From NCBI GenBank assembly GCA_002304445.1, contig NEVA01000002.1, positions 1-64,000 of the forward strand: 64,000 bases of DNA, in the 5' to 3' direction. Origin of the DNA: Opitutia bacterium Tous-C4FEB (GTDB taxonomy: Bacteria > Verrucomicrobiota > Verrucomicrobiia > Opitutales > Opitutaceae). A model generated the notes under the pieces. It saw only the letters and a program-made list of their open reading frames with translations. It did no database searches and had not been told where the DNA came from. A program made the position numbers and the translations under genes. How positions within the stretch are numbered: position 1 is the first letter of the stretch; every line of letters begins with the position of its first letter. Shown here in pieces: positions 8,170 through 16,026 of this stretch.

Positions 8170-9516
8170 ATGAGCAGCAAACGCAATATTCCGACACGGC
8201 GCTTCATTAAGCCAACCTTTGAGTTTCTGATTGAAAAGAAACGAGACGGCGGCGAGTTCAATCAAGAGGAGATACGCTATATCATTGATAGCACGCTTGA
8301 TGGTGAGATGCCTCAACACCAATTGGCTGCGTTGGCCATGGCGATTTATTTTTCCGGAATGTCGGCTCAGGAGACTGCGGATTTGACCGAAGAAATGATG
8401 CTTTCGGGCGAGGTCATCGACCTCTCCCATATCGCGAAACCCAAGATCGACAAGTATTCGACCGGTGGCGTAGGCGATAAGACATCACTTGTGTTGGTGC
8501 CTTTGGCGATGGCGGCCGGGGTCGTTGTTCCGATGATGTGCGGAGTTGAGCACGATTATGTGATCAACACGTTGGAGAAGCTTTCGGCGGTGCCGGGCTT
8601 CAAGACGCATTTTTCAAATGAGCAGTTCGCCTCTCAGTTGGCCAAAATCGGCGGGGCTATCATCGCTCAAACCGAGGATTTGGCTCCGGCCGATGCCAAG
8701 CTCTACGAGTTGCGGAAGGAAACAGGAACGATCCCAAGTCTCCCGCTCATTACCGGGAGCGTTTTGTCGAAGAAACTGGCGGAAGGCTCTGAAGGCCTTG
8801 TGATCGACGTCAAGTGGGGCAATGGCTCGTTTATCAAAGACCTTGAACAGGCCAAGCAGTTGGCCCGTTCGATGACCCGCGTGGGTCGATCCATGAAACG
8901 GCGTTGCGTGGCGTTGGTGACCGATATGAATCAGCCGTTGGGCGACACGGTCGGCACATCGCTTGAGATCAAGGAAGCGATTGCTCTGCTTAAGGGCGAG
9001 GGCCCCGAGGACATGAAGGAACTCGTGCTAAAGCTCGGCATGGAGATCGTCCGGCTCGCGGGTGTTGCGGGTTCGACACTTTCGGCGAAACAAACCGTTC
9101 AGCGGCACCTGACCGACGGTTCGGCGCTGGAGAAGTTCAAGGATTTGATCAAGGCGCAGGGTGGTGACACGTCGTTTATTGATCACCCGGAGAAATTCCC
9201 GGCGGCGAAGCATATCCGCAAGTTGCCCGCCCCGAAGCGTGGCTATGTCCACACAATCAATGCCGCGATGATTGCTCGCGGCGTGCATTTGTTGGGCGCC
9301 GGCAAAGAGACTTCGCATGACAAGATCGATCACTCAGTCGGCGTTTCGGAAATCAGAAAGGTCGGCACCCAAGTCAAGCAGGGCGAACCGCTGATGATGA
9401 TTCACTACAACGACGAGGCGAAACTCGAGCAGGCGCTCGAGTATTTTAAGAACGCCTACCGCCTGGCGCCGAAGCGCCCGACACCGCCGCCGCTGATCGT
9501 TGAGCGGGTGGCATAA
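8170..9516 (+). CDS. deoA: Thymidine/pyrimidine-nucleoside phosphorylase, divergent
   Basis: A 448-residue member of the nucleoside phosphorylase II family, which splits pyrimidine nucleosides with phosphate in salvage. Family signs include DKYSTGGVGDKTSL (phosphate loop), LYELRKETGTIPSLPLITGS with Lys-Lys following (base-binding Arg, Ser, Lys), and the all-alpha plus alpha/beta layout ending in the usual C-terminal domain. The ATG at 8170 is chosen because MSSKRNIPTRRFIKPTFEFL fits the family N-terminus. The signature that normally follows the phosphate loop (SGRG-x-GHTGGT-x-D form) is replaced here by CGVEHDYVINTLEKL. The enzyme may therefore be altered in activity. It is a single gene with its own terminator. 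Confidence 0.85.
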   Translation: MSSKRNIPTRRFIKPTFEFLIEKKRDGGEFNQEEIRYIIDSTLDGEMPQHQLAALAMAIYFSGMSAQETADLTEEMMLSGEVIDLSHIAKPKIDKYSTGGVGDKTSLVLVPLAMAAGVVVPMMCGVEHDYVINTLEKLSAVPGFKTHFSNEQFASQLAKIGGAIIAQTEDLAPADAKLYELRKETGTIPSLPLITGSVLSKKLAEGSEGLVIDVKWGNGSFIKDLEQAKQLARSMTRVGRSMKRRCVALVTDMNQPLGDTVGTSLEIKEAIALLKGEGPEDMKELVLKLGMEIVRLAGVAGSTLSAKQTVQRHLTDGSALEKFKDLIKAQGGDTSFIDHPEKFPAAKHIRKLPAPKRGYVHTINAAMIARGVHLLGAGKETSHDKIDHSVGVSEIRKVGTQVKQGEPLMMIHYNDEAKLEQALEYFKNAYRLAPKRPTPPPLIVERVA

Positions 9517-9548
9517 GAATCGGGTCAAAGCGTTTCTCCGGCTTTATT

Positions 9549-9581
9549 CGCCAGAGCCTCAAGCTCTGGCGTTTTTGTTTT
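9549..9581 (+). terminator. Rho-independent terminator after deoA
   Basis: CGCCAGAGC-CTCAA-GCTCTGGCG is a perfect 9-base-pair stem with a 5-base loop, followed by TTTTTGTTTTT. It is 33 bases past the stop codon. Confidence 0.92.
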
Positions 9582-10164
9582 TACAGCCTCTGCAAGGGCC
9601 CGAAACAGCGCCGATTCTCAGATCTGTCGCCCAGTATCTCCTCGTAGATTAAGCGGACGGGCTTGCGGTGACAGGGTTCAAAGCTTGGGGCGCGTTGACA
9701 CCTGGAATAGCGGTGGTGCCCGCAACAGGCCTGATGCGGTGAAGTTAACCGCATCGGTTTTTGTGGGCAGGAGTCGCGGATCAACCCCAACGGAAATCGC
9801 TCCCGTGCCGAAAACAAACGGGCTGATACGGCTGAGTTGAAACGCAGGTGCTTGCCGATCGGGCGTACGCGCACAGCTCACATAAACCAAAAAAACTACA
9901 GGTGAACCACGGATAGACCCGAATGGACACGGATCCCAAACCGACGGGAGCAGCGAACGACTCACCCATGAGGTGAAGCCGGTTCTCCCGTCTTTATCCG
10001 GATTAATTCGTGCGCGCCGTTAGCGTGTTTTCATAAATTCAGGGCAGATTGACGGGGGAAAACGCAAAAGAGTTGTGGAATGAGGGCTGGGAACGGGTTT
10101 CTTTCTCAGAATCTCAACGCTTGCGCTCGTGCTTTGGCGTTGGCGACATGCAACGACCAATTCC
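9582..10164. other. Intergenic region upstream of lpxC with repeat-like text
   Basis: About 580 bases without a supported gene. A second terminator-like hairpin lies at 9733-9762. Around 9903-9935 the sequence reads CCACGGATAGACC followed by GAATGGACACGGAT, a word that recurs with variation inside the segment. It looks like a degenerate intergenic repeat rather than coding sequence. The promoter of lpxC/fabZ should lie in the last 150 bases, but no clear -35/-10 pair was seen. Confidence 0.45.
9733..9762 (+). terminator. Terminator-like hairpin
   Basis: GATGCGGT-GAAGTTA-ACCGCATC forms an 8-base-pair stem followed by GGTTTTTG. No gene immediately precedes it apart from the already terminated deoA, so its role is uncertain. 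Confidence 0.45.
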
Positions 10165-11496
10165 ATGAAGCAACGAACTCTAGCGCGCGAAGTTTCGATC
10201 CAAGGCAGCGCTCTCCACAGTGGTGAGGCCGTCACCCTCACTTTGAAGCCCGCGCCGGTCGATCACGGTTACGTTTTCAAGCGGGTAGACCTGAGCGGCG
10301 CACCTGAGATTCGCCCTCGTTCGGATTTGGTGACGGATCTCGTGCGGGCGACGACCATTCAGTCGGGGCACGCCAAAATCCAGACCGTTGAGCACGTGCT
10401 AAGCGCCCTGAGTGGCTGCGGCATCGACAACGTCATGGTCGAAATGACGGCCTCCGAGCCTCCCATCCTCGACGGTTCCGCCAAGCCGTTCGTCGACCTG
10501 ATCATGAGCGGTGAGCCGACCGAACAGGAGAAGGATCGCGAGTATTTTACCCTCGATGCGGCGGTTTCAGTCACCAAGGGCCAGTCGTCGATCATTGCGC
10601 TGCCTTGCGACGAGCTCAAAATCTCCTGCACCTCGGCCGATGATCGCGGCATCCATACCCAGCATCTTTCGCTCACGATCGATCCGGATGTCTATATGAC
10701 ACAGGTAGCCGCCGCGCGAACCTTCACGATCTACGAAGACATCGAGGAGTTGCTCAAACTCGGGAAGATCAAGGGCGGTTCGCTCGACTGCGCGGTCGTC
10801 ATCCGTGGCGACAAAATCATCTCGAGGGAAGGCCTGCGGTTTAAAGATGAGTTCGTCCGGCATAAGATCCTTGATATCATCGGAGACATCACGCTGCTCG
10901 GGCTGCCGCTCAAGGCCCACATCATCGCGACCCGACCGGGTCATGCCATCAACGCCGACCTCACGAAGGCGCTCGCCGAAAAACTCGCCGAGCGCCTCAA
11001 AGGTCCGAAGAAAAAACCCCGGCCGGCAATGGTGATGCCCGACGAGACCGCCCTCGATGTGCGGCGGATTCTCGACACGCTGCCGCACCGGTATCCGTTC
11101 CTCATGATCGACCGCGTGGTCGAATTCGTCGGCCCGGATGCTCTCGTGGCCATCAAGAATGTGAGTATCAACGAGCCGTATTTTCAGGGGCATTTTCCGG
11201 GAAATCCGGTGATGCCGGGCGTGCTTCAGCTCGAAGCGATGGCGCAGGCGGCCGGGATTCTCATGCTGCGTCGCGGTTCGAGTGAGGGTAAAACCTCGCT
11301 CTTCATGAGCGCCGACAAGGTCAAGTTTCGCAAGCCCGTCCGCCCCGGCGACCAACTCATCATCAACGCCAAGCTCACCAAGACCCGTGGCAACAAACTC
11401 GCGACCTCTGAGGTGACCTGCACCGTCGACGGGCAGGTGGTTTCCTCCGGTGAATTGATGTTTGCGATCATCGACACCAGCGAGGTCGAGGGCTGA
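10165..11496 (+). CDS. lpxC/fabZ: Bifunctional LpxC deacetylase / FabZ dehydratase fusion
   Basis: This 443-residue fusion joins two enzymes. Residues about 1-290 are LpxC, the zinc-dependent UDP-3-O-acyl-GlcNAc deacetylase that commits precursors to lipid [12 protein letters not shown] carries one zinc histidine and [14 protein letters not shown] carries the second histidine and aspartate. Residues about 305-443 are FabZ, the 3-hydroxyacyl-ACP dehydratase of fatty acid synthesis, with [13 protein letters not shown] and the catalytic [20 protein letters not shown]. Such fusions are known from Bacteroidota, Chlorobi and Verrucomicrobiota. The ATG at 10165 ([14 protein letters not shown]) fits LpxC. 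lpxA follows after 10 bases, so the two are one operon in the lipid A pathway. Confidence 0.95.
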   Translation: MKQRTLAREVSIQGSALHSGEAVTLTLKPAPVDHGYVFKRVDLSGAPEIRPRSDLVTDLVRATTIQSGHAKIQTVEHVLSALSGCGIDNVMVEMTASEPPILDGSAKPFVDLIMSGEPTEQEKDREYFTLDAAVSVTKGQSSIIALPCDELKISCTSADDRGIHTQHLSLTIDPDVYMTQVAAARTFTIYEDIEELLKLGKIKGGSLDCAVVIRGDKIISREGLRFKDEFVRHKILDIIGDITLLGLPLKAHIIATRPGHAINADLTKALAEKLAERLKGPKKKPRPAMVMPDETALDVRRILDTLPHRYPFLMIDRVVEFVGPDALVAIKNVSINEPYFQGHFPGNPVMPGVLQLEAMAQAAGILMLRRGSSEGKTSLFMSADKVKFRKPVRPGDQLIINAKLTKTRGNKLATSEVTCTVDGQVVSSGELMFAIIDTSEVEG

Positions 11497-11506
11497 GCCC
11501 AACGCC

Positions 11507-12286
11507 ATGGCGATCCATCCCACCGCGATCATCGAGGCCGGCGCCCAACTCGGGGTCGACGTCGACTTGGGCGCTTACAGTTTTGTCGGCCGCGAGGTCG
11601 TGCTCGGTGACCGCGCCCGCTTGCACCACCACGCCTCAGTCGAGGGCCGCACGACGCTCGGCGCCGGTTGTGAGGTGTTCCCATATGCCTGCATCGGCGG
11701 CAAAACGCAGGACTTGAAATACAAGGGCGGCGCACCGGGTATCCGCATCGGAAATGACAACGTCTTTCGCGAGTATGTGACCGTGCATGCCGCGACGTTC
11801 GACGGCGATTTCACGGTGATCGGTTCGGGCAACACCGTGCTCGCCTACAGCCACATCGCGCACGATTGCGTGATCGGCAATCACTGCGTCATGAGCAACG
11901 GCACCATGCTCGCGGGCCACGTCATCGTGGAGGACCATGTCATCATCGGTGGCTACGGCGGGGTGCATCAATTCTGCCGGCTCGGGGCCTACGCGATGCT
12001 CTCGGCCACGGCGAAACTCGTGCAGGACTTGCCGCCGTTTTTCATCGCCGACGGCACGCCGGCGGTCGTCCGCGCTTACAACAAGGTCGGCCTTGAGCGT
12101 AACGGCCACACGGCGGAGCAACTCGACCGCGTGAAACAGATTTTTCGCATTCTCTATCGCGACGGGCTCAATCGCAGCCAAGCGCTGGAAAAACTTTCCG
12201 CCCACGCCGATGCGGCCACGGCGGAATTTCAGCGCGTCATCGCGTTCGCCAAAAAGAGCGAGCGCGGGATCGCCCCCGGAGCCTGA
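11507..12286 (+). CDS. lpxA: Acyl-ACP--UDP-N-acetylglucosamine O-acyltransferase
   Basis: A 259-residue cytoplasmic trimeric enzyme that places the first acyl chain on UDP-GlcNAc in lipid A synthesis. The left-handed beta-helix hexapeptide repeats run from about residue 4 to 180 (IHPTAIIEAGAQLG, YSFVGREVVLG and so on). The catalytic histidine is in YSHIAHDCVIGNHC, and GGYGGVHQFCRLG is typical of LpxA. The C-terminal helical acyl-carrier-protein-binding domain follows. The ATG at 11507 gives the usual MAIHPTAII start. It is co-transcribed with lpxC/fabZ and converges on hisI. Confidence 0.95.
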   Translation: MAIHPTAIIEAGAQLGVDVDLGAYSFVGREVVLGDRARLHHHASVEGRTTLGAGCEVFPYACIGGKTQDLKYKGGAPGIRIGNDNVFREYVTVHAATFDGDFTVIGSGNTVLAYSHIAHDCVIGNHCVMSNGTMLAGHVIVEDHVIIGGYGGVHQFCRLGAYAMLSATAKLVQDLPPFFIADGTPAVVRAYNKVGLERNGHTAEQLDRVKQIFRILYRDGLNRSQALEKLSAHADAATAEFQRVIAFAKKSERGIAPGA

Positions 12287-12313
12287 GGTTTGCGGCGCGG
12301 CGGGGGCCGTCGC

Positions 12314-12775
12314 TTATTTCTTTTTGTAGACCGTCGCCGGGTCGAACACCGGCCGGCCGATCAGTTCCAGCTTCAACGAGTCGGGCGCTTCGGCGGCGGC
12401 GCCGGCGGCAAGCTTCCGGTAAAAACAGGATTTGTAGCCGTTGTGGCAGGCGGCGCCGCCCACGTTCTGCACCTTGAGCAAGATCACATCTTGATCGCAG
12501 TCCACGCGCAGTTCGCGGACGAGTTGGGCGTTGCCGGATTCCTCACCCTTCACCCAAAGCTTGTTGCGCGAGCGGCTCCAATAGCTCGCCTTGCCGGTCT
12601 TCAGCGTGAGCGCGAGCGACTCGGCGTTCATGAAGGCGAACATCAAAACTTCGTTGGTGGTTTCGTCGGTGGTGATGCACGGGATCAGGCCATCGGGGCC
12701 GAACTTCGGTTGCAGCACGGTGCCCAGCTCGATTTCGGCCGAGGTGGTGCGGGCGGGAAAAACAAATGCGCTCAT
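12314..12775 (-). CDS. hisI: Phosphoribosyl-AMP cyclohydrolase
   Basis: A 153-residue HisI that opens the purine ring of phosphoribosyl-AMP in the third step of histidine synthesis. Metal-binding features are visible: [13 protein letters not shown] (Cys and two Asp) and [15 protein letters not shown] (Cys, His, Cys). [19 protein letters not shown] is a family hallmark. There is no HisE domain, so the pyrophosphohydrolase must be encoded elsewhere. The C-terminus ends in lysines. The DUF971 gene lies 17 bases upstream on the same strand and is probably co-transcribed. Confidence 0.93.
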   Translation of the reverse strand: MSAFVFPARTTSAEIELGTVLQPKFGPDGLIPCITTDETTNEVLMFAFMNAESLALTLKTGKASYWSRSRNKLWVKGEESGNAQLVRELRVDCDQDVILLKVQNVGGAACHNGYKSCFYRKLAAGAAAEAPDSLKLELIGRPVFDPATVYKKK

Positions 12776-12792
12776 GGATAAAAACGTCAGGG

Positions 12793-13101
12793 CTAGCTCT
12801 GGGCGGCGAGGTTTCGCAGGTAATCGTAGCTGTAGAGGCCGGTGCGGTGACCGTCGCTAAACTCGAAGCGGAACGCGTAGTTTCCCACTTTTTCCCAGCC
12901 AAGCACTTTTACGCCGGGAAAGGCGCGCGGGCCCGTGCCGCCATACTGGTTGCCGAGCACGTCGCGCTCACCCTGCGTCTCGGCGCTGGGAGACGCGGCG
13001 CGCAGGCGTTCGGGCAGAAAATAGGTTTCCTCACCGTCATTCCAGCGCACGGCGACTTCCTCGCCCACCAACTGAATATCGACCGGGTCAAAACGAAACA
13101 T
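12793..13101 (-). CDS. DUF971 domain protein
   Basis: A 102-residue protein made up of a single DUF971 domain, the small fold also found at the N-terminus of gamma-butyrobetaine hydroxylase. The pattern [17 protein letters not shown], then [26 protein letters not shown], is typical of the family. Related proteins are often encoded near iron-sulfur or Mrp/ApbC-type genes; that context is absent here. It precedes hisI in the same direction with 17 bases between. Molecular function is not established. Confidence 0.85.
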   Translation of the reverse strand: MFRFDPVDIQLVGEEVAVRWNDGEETYFLPERLRAASPSAETQGERDVLGNQYGGTGPRAFPGVKVLGWEKVGNYAFRFEFSDGHRTGLYSYDYLRNLAAQS

Positions 13102-13287
13102 GGCGCCACCTTAACTCGCCGCCGCCGGGTGAGAACAACTTATTTTATCAGCGCGGGTGCCCGGGCGGCTCGCTGGAGAATCCGCCGGCTCCGCCTTCTG
13201 CTGCCGTTGCGTCGCCAAAAAAAACAGGGACGACTTTCACGTTGACGCACCTCGGGAGCGCCCTTTGCTCTGGCCCTTCACGCAGAT

Positions 13288-13363
13288 GGCAAGATAGCTC
13301 AGTTGGTAGAGCAGTTGACTGAAAATCAACGTGTCCCCGGTTCGATTCCGGGTCTTGCCACCA
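13288..13363 (+). tRNA. tRNA-Phe (GAA)
   Basis: A complete 76-base cloverleaf. The acceptor GGCAAGA pairs with TCTTGCC, the anticodon arm is GTTGA-CTGAAAA-TCAAC with anticodon GAA, the T arm holds GGTTCGATTCC, the discriminator is A, and CCA is encoded. A terminator follows. Confidence 0.97.
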
Positions 13364-13370
13364 CTTTCAA

Positions 13371-13406
13371 AAAGCCCCGCTTCCGGTCACGGCAGCGGGG
13401 TTTTTT
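13371..13406. terminator. Bidirectional terminator between tRNA-Phe and a convergent gene
   Basis: GCCCCGC and GCGGGGT pair around a 14-base loop, with A runs on the left and TTTTTT on the right. It can stop the tRNA on the plus strand and the convergent gene ending at 13420 on the minus strand. Confidence 0.8.
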
Positions 13407-13419
13407 GTGCCGCGAAGGC

Positions 13420-13809
13420 TCAGGCGCTCCAGTTGATCGCCTTCTTTGGCCAAGCACTCTTGCGGGTCCAGGGACCGGAAATGTCGTTCATTTCGATGCC
13501 GATGCGTTTGGCTTCGCCCGAGGGTTTCATTTCGATGAAATAAACGGCGTCCACCGCGCTGGTGCCGTCGGCCAGTTCGCCGTAGTAGATCGTCATCAGA
13601 AAATGCGCGGTCTCTTTCAGATGTTTTGCGAGACTCGGCGTGAGATCGTTTTCAAAGGTGCCGGCTTCCTCGGACCAGATCGCGGAGATCGTGACTTTGC
13701 CGTCGGCCGCCGGGGCGACTTTCATGCCGTTCTTTTTGGCGTAGGCTTTGAGGGCGGGCAGCTTTTTGACGGCGACCGGTGAGCTGTGCATGACGATGGT
13801 GGTGGACAT
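13420..13809 (-). CDS. Hypothetical protein, 129 residues
   Basis: The start at MSTTIVMHSS is chosen because the frame further upstream runs into the SRAP gene region and is low-complexity arginine-rich text. The product is a soluble mixed alpha/beta protein without signal peptide or membrane segment. A recognisable globular pattern spans the length (KVTISAIWSEEAGTFENDL, AHFLMTIYYGEL). No family was recognised. It ends at a shared bidirectional terminator and appears to be transcribed alone. Confidence 0.65.
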   Translation of the reverse strand: MSTTIVMHSSPVAVKKLPALKAYAKKNGMKVAPAADGKVTISAIWSEEAGTFENDLTPSLAKHLKETAHFLMTIYYGELADGTSAVDAVYFIEMKPSGEAKRIGIEMNDISGPWTRKSAWPKKAINWSA

Positions 13810-13920
13810 AAATGGAAATGGGTGGCGGTGGGTGCGGAGCCGAGATTCTTGGATTCGCCGCCGATTGCCAGCCTGCGGTTGAATGACGCCGGTGACGATT
13901 GACCGACGGCTCGCGGGTTG

Positions 13921-13956
13921 CATCGGAGACCGGGAGCTGCGTGGGTTTCTCCGATG
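13921..13956 (+). promoter_or_regulatory. Inverted repeat enclosing the SRAP start codon
   Basis: CATCGGAGA (13921-13929) and TCTCCGATG (13948-13956) are perfect 9-base inverted copies with 18 bases between. The right arm ends in the ATG start codon. In mRNA the arms would pair and hide the start; as DNA they could be a protein site. Either role is inference. Confidence 0.5.
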
Positions 13957-14661
13957 TGCGTTCGCTATACCCTGCATCAATCTGACGCGGCCCTGAAGGC
14001 GATCTCGCGGGCGCTGGCGAAGACGCTGACGGCTGCGGTAGCGGCGGAGCCGAGGTATAACGTCACGCTCACGCACCGGATGCCGGTCGTCGCGGCGGGT
14101 GGCGACAGCGAGGCGGAGGTGCGCGGGATGGTCTGGGGGCTCGTGCCGTTCTATGAGCGGGCGAAGACGCCGCGGCGGATGTTGCCCAACGCCAAGGCCG
14201 AAACGGCGACGACGCTCGCGGCATTCAAAGACGGTGTCGCGCACCGGCGGTGTCTCGTGCCGGCCAACGGTTTCTATGAGTGGCGGACCGAGGGAAAAAT
14301 GAAGCTGCCGCATCTCTTCACGTTGCGTGACGACGAGCCGTTTGCCTTTGCCGGGATCTGGGAGCCGGCGGACGGCGATCTCCCGGAGACGTTTGGCGTG
14401 CTGACCACGGAGCCGAATGCGCTCGTGGCGCCGATTCACGGTCGGATGCCCGTGCTGCTGACCGAGGCGACGATGGCGCGCTGGCTCGGAGCGGCACCGC
14501 TGGCCGCCGAGGAATATCGGGCGCTCACGCGGCCCTTGCCGGCGGAGCGGATGACCGTGCGGCCGGTAAATCGTTTCGTGAGCAATTCCAGGAATGATGG
14601 GCCGCAATGTCTTGAACCGCCGGAGGATGCTCCGCCGGAACTGAATTTAGGCTTCACGTAG
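13954..14661 (+). CDS. SRAP domain protein (YedK/HMCES family)
   Basis: A 235-residue SOS-response-associated peptidase-type protein. The family crosslinks covalently to abasic sites in single-stranded DNA through Cys2, shielding them from cleavage. After removal of Met the protein begins with Cys2 (MCVRYTLH). Other family signs are NAKAETA (active-site Asn and Glu), RRCLVPANGFYEW, and the late histidine in APIHGRMPV. The ATG at 13954 is fixed by the need for Cys2. The gene precedes lexA and the imu cassette with a 72-base gap, which supports a DNA-damage role. The tail (about 205-235) is less conserved. Confidence 0.92.
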   Translation: MCVRYTLHQSDAALKAISRALAKTLTAAVAAEPRYNVTLTHRMPVVAAGGDSEAEVRGMVWGLVPFYERAKTPRRMLPNAKAETATTLAAFKDGVAHRRCLVPANGFYEWRTEGKMKLPHLFTLRDDEPFAFAGIWEPADGDLPETFGVLTTEPNALVAPIHGRMPVLLTEATMARWLGAAPLAAEEYRALTRPLPAERMTVRPVNRFVSNSRNDGPQCLEPPEDAPPELNLGFT

Positions 14662-14690
14662 CTTGATTTTCGGCCGGGGTGCGTTTCAGG

Positions 14691-14712
14691 TGATAGCCTA
14701 TCAACTGATAGG
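14691..14712 (+). promoter_or_regulatory. Palindromic operator candidate upstream of lexA
   Basis: Two overlapping perfect palindromes: TGATAG-C-CTATCA (14691-14703) and CCTATCA-AC-TGATAGG (14697-14712). They lie 22-43 bases before the lexA ATG, where a LexA autoregulatory box would be expected. The words do not match the E. coli (CTGT-N8-ACAG) or Bacillus (GAAC-N4-GTTC) LexA boxes. Assignment to LexA is inference from position. Confidence 0.6.
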
Positions 14713-14733
14713 TATCTTCAATCCCCTCCCGCC

Positions 14734-15339
14734 ATGCTCACCGAACGTCAGGAACAGATTTTGGATTTTGTCCGCGAGTATCAACGCGTGCACTGCGTCA
14801 CCCCCTCGACGCGCGAGATCGCGCGGCAGCTCGGTTCGTCGCAGCCGACGATTTTGGGTCACCTCCAAGCGCTCGCGAAGAAGTCACAGTTGGAGAAACT
14901 CGCCGACGGCAAATGGGGCCTGAAGACCTCGGCGGTGCAGGGGCATTTGTTCGAGGTGCCTGTGTATGGCGCGATCCCGGCGGGCCGGCCGGCGATGCAG
15001 GAGCAGGAGGTGGAGGAAACGCTGCGGATCGATCCGGCGGTGTTTGGGCTCACGCCGGCGCGCGCCTCCGAGTTTTGGCTGCTGCGGGTAACGGGCGACT
15101 CGATGATCGGGGCGAATATTTTGGAGGGCGATCTCGTCGCACTCGAGCGGCGTGAACCGAAGGCGGGCGAGATCATCGCGGCGCTCGTGGATGAGACGAC
15201 GACGACGTTGAAACGCATGGTGCGCCTGCGCGGGCGCACGGTGTTGCGGGCGGAGAACCCGCGTTACCCCGACCTCACACCCGAGCGCATCGAGTCGCAG
15301 GGCGTGGTGGTCGGGGTGATCCGGCGCAACGTGGCCTAG
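14734..15339 (+). CDS. lexA: LexA repressor
   Basis: A 201-residue SOS repressor. The N-terminal winged helix (about 1-65) contains the LexA-type HTH (PSTREIARQLGSSQPTILGHL). The self-cleavage site is Ala83-Gly84 in GAIPAGRP. The catalytic dyad is Ser123 (TGDSM) and Lys160 (TTTTLK), matching the S24 peptidase fold. RecA-stimulated cleavage would release the operon. It heads a run with imuA (18-base gap), imuB and dnaE2, so it likely controls this mutagenesis cassette and itself. Recognition-helix residues differ from proteobacterial LexA, in keeping with a different operator. Confidence 0.93.
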   Translation: MLTERQEQILDFVREYQRVHCVTPSTREIARQLGSSQPTILGHLQALAKKSQLEKLADGKWGLKTSAVQGHLFEVPVYGAIPAGRPAMQEQEVEETLRIDPAVFGLTPARASEFWLLRVTGDSMIGANILEGDLVALERREPKAGEIIAALVDETTTTLKRMVRLRGRTVLRAENPRYPDLTPERIESQGVVVGVIRRNVA

Positions 15340-15357
15340 TCGACGAGATGAACGCCC

Positions 15358-16026
15358 GTGTCCGGTTCCGCCTCCACGCTCTCCGCCCTGCGGTCCCTGC
15401 TGGCTGCACGTTTTCCGGAAAAAAACCGGAGACCGGCCGGCTGTGTGCCCACGGGCGTCGCAGCGGTCGATGAGGCGCTGGGCGGCGGGTTGCCGGTGGG
15501 GCGATTGACGGAGGTCGTCTCCGCGGTGGCGAGCAGCGGCGGGCAGACCTTGCTGACGCGATTGATTGAGGAGACGCGCGTGGCTCGGCGGCGGATTGCA
15601 CTGGTGGACGGGGCGGACGGGTTTGCGCCGGAGTCGGTGTCGGCTGATGCGTTGCGGCACGTGGTGTGGGTGCGCGGACAGGACCTCGCGCAGGCGCTGG
15701 CGTCGGCCGATGTGCTGGTGCGCGACGGAAATTTCGCCGTGGTGGTGGTGGATCTGCGCGGGTGCGACGAACGGGCCTTACGGAAAACGCCCTCGGCGAC
15801 CTGGCACCGGCTGCACCGGGCGACGGAGGCGGGCGCGACGGCGGTGCTGGTGCAAAGCACGGGCGCGCTCGTGCCGGCGGTGCCGTGCCGGTTGATCCTC
15901 GGGCGGGCGCACGCGCTCGCGAGCCGGCGGGTGGAACGCGGAGAGCTGGCGGCCCAGCTCACGGTCGAGGTTGCGCGTGGGCACGCGGGGCTGTTGACGG
16001 ACGGCGTGGAGGCGCAGGCCGGATGA
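15358..16026 (+). CDS. imuA: ImuA, RecA-like accessory factor of the mutasome
   Basis: A 222-residue protein starting at a GTG 18 bases after lexA; an ATG 10 bases earlier is out of frame. The RecA-like fold is indicated by TGVAAVDEALGGGLPVGRLTE at the front and the hydrophobic VVVVDLRG strand near residue 127. The Walker A position reads ASSGGQTLL, so the P-loop lysine is replaced by Gln and ATP hydrolysis is doubtful. Family members work with ImuB and DnaE2 in damage-induced mutagenesis. It overlaps imuB by four bases (ATGA). Confidence 0.88.
   Translation: MSGSASTLSALRSLLAARFPEKNRRPAGCVPTGVAAVDEALGGGLPVGRLTEVVSAVASSGGQTLLTRLIEETRVARRRIALVDGADGFAPESVSADALRHVVWVRGQDLAQALASADVLVRDGNFAVVVVDLRGCDERALRKTPSATWHRLHRATEAGATAVLVQSTGALVPAVPCRLILGRAHALASRRVERGELAAQLTVEVARGHAGLLTDGVEAQAG

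Noticed and set aside
9678-9969. Overlapping minus-strand frames before lpxC
   Set aside because: They run through repeat-like intergenic text and a hairpin; the residues are typical of translated repeats.
13810-14607. Extension of the 129-residue hypothetical across the SRAP gene
   Set aside because: The added frame is arginine-rich shadow sequence opposite a conserved gene.
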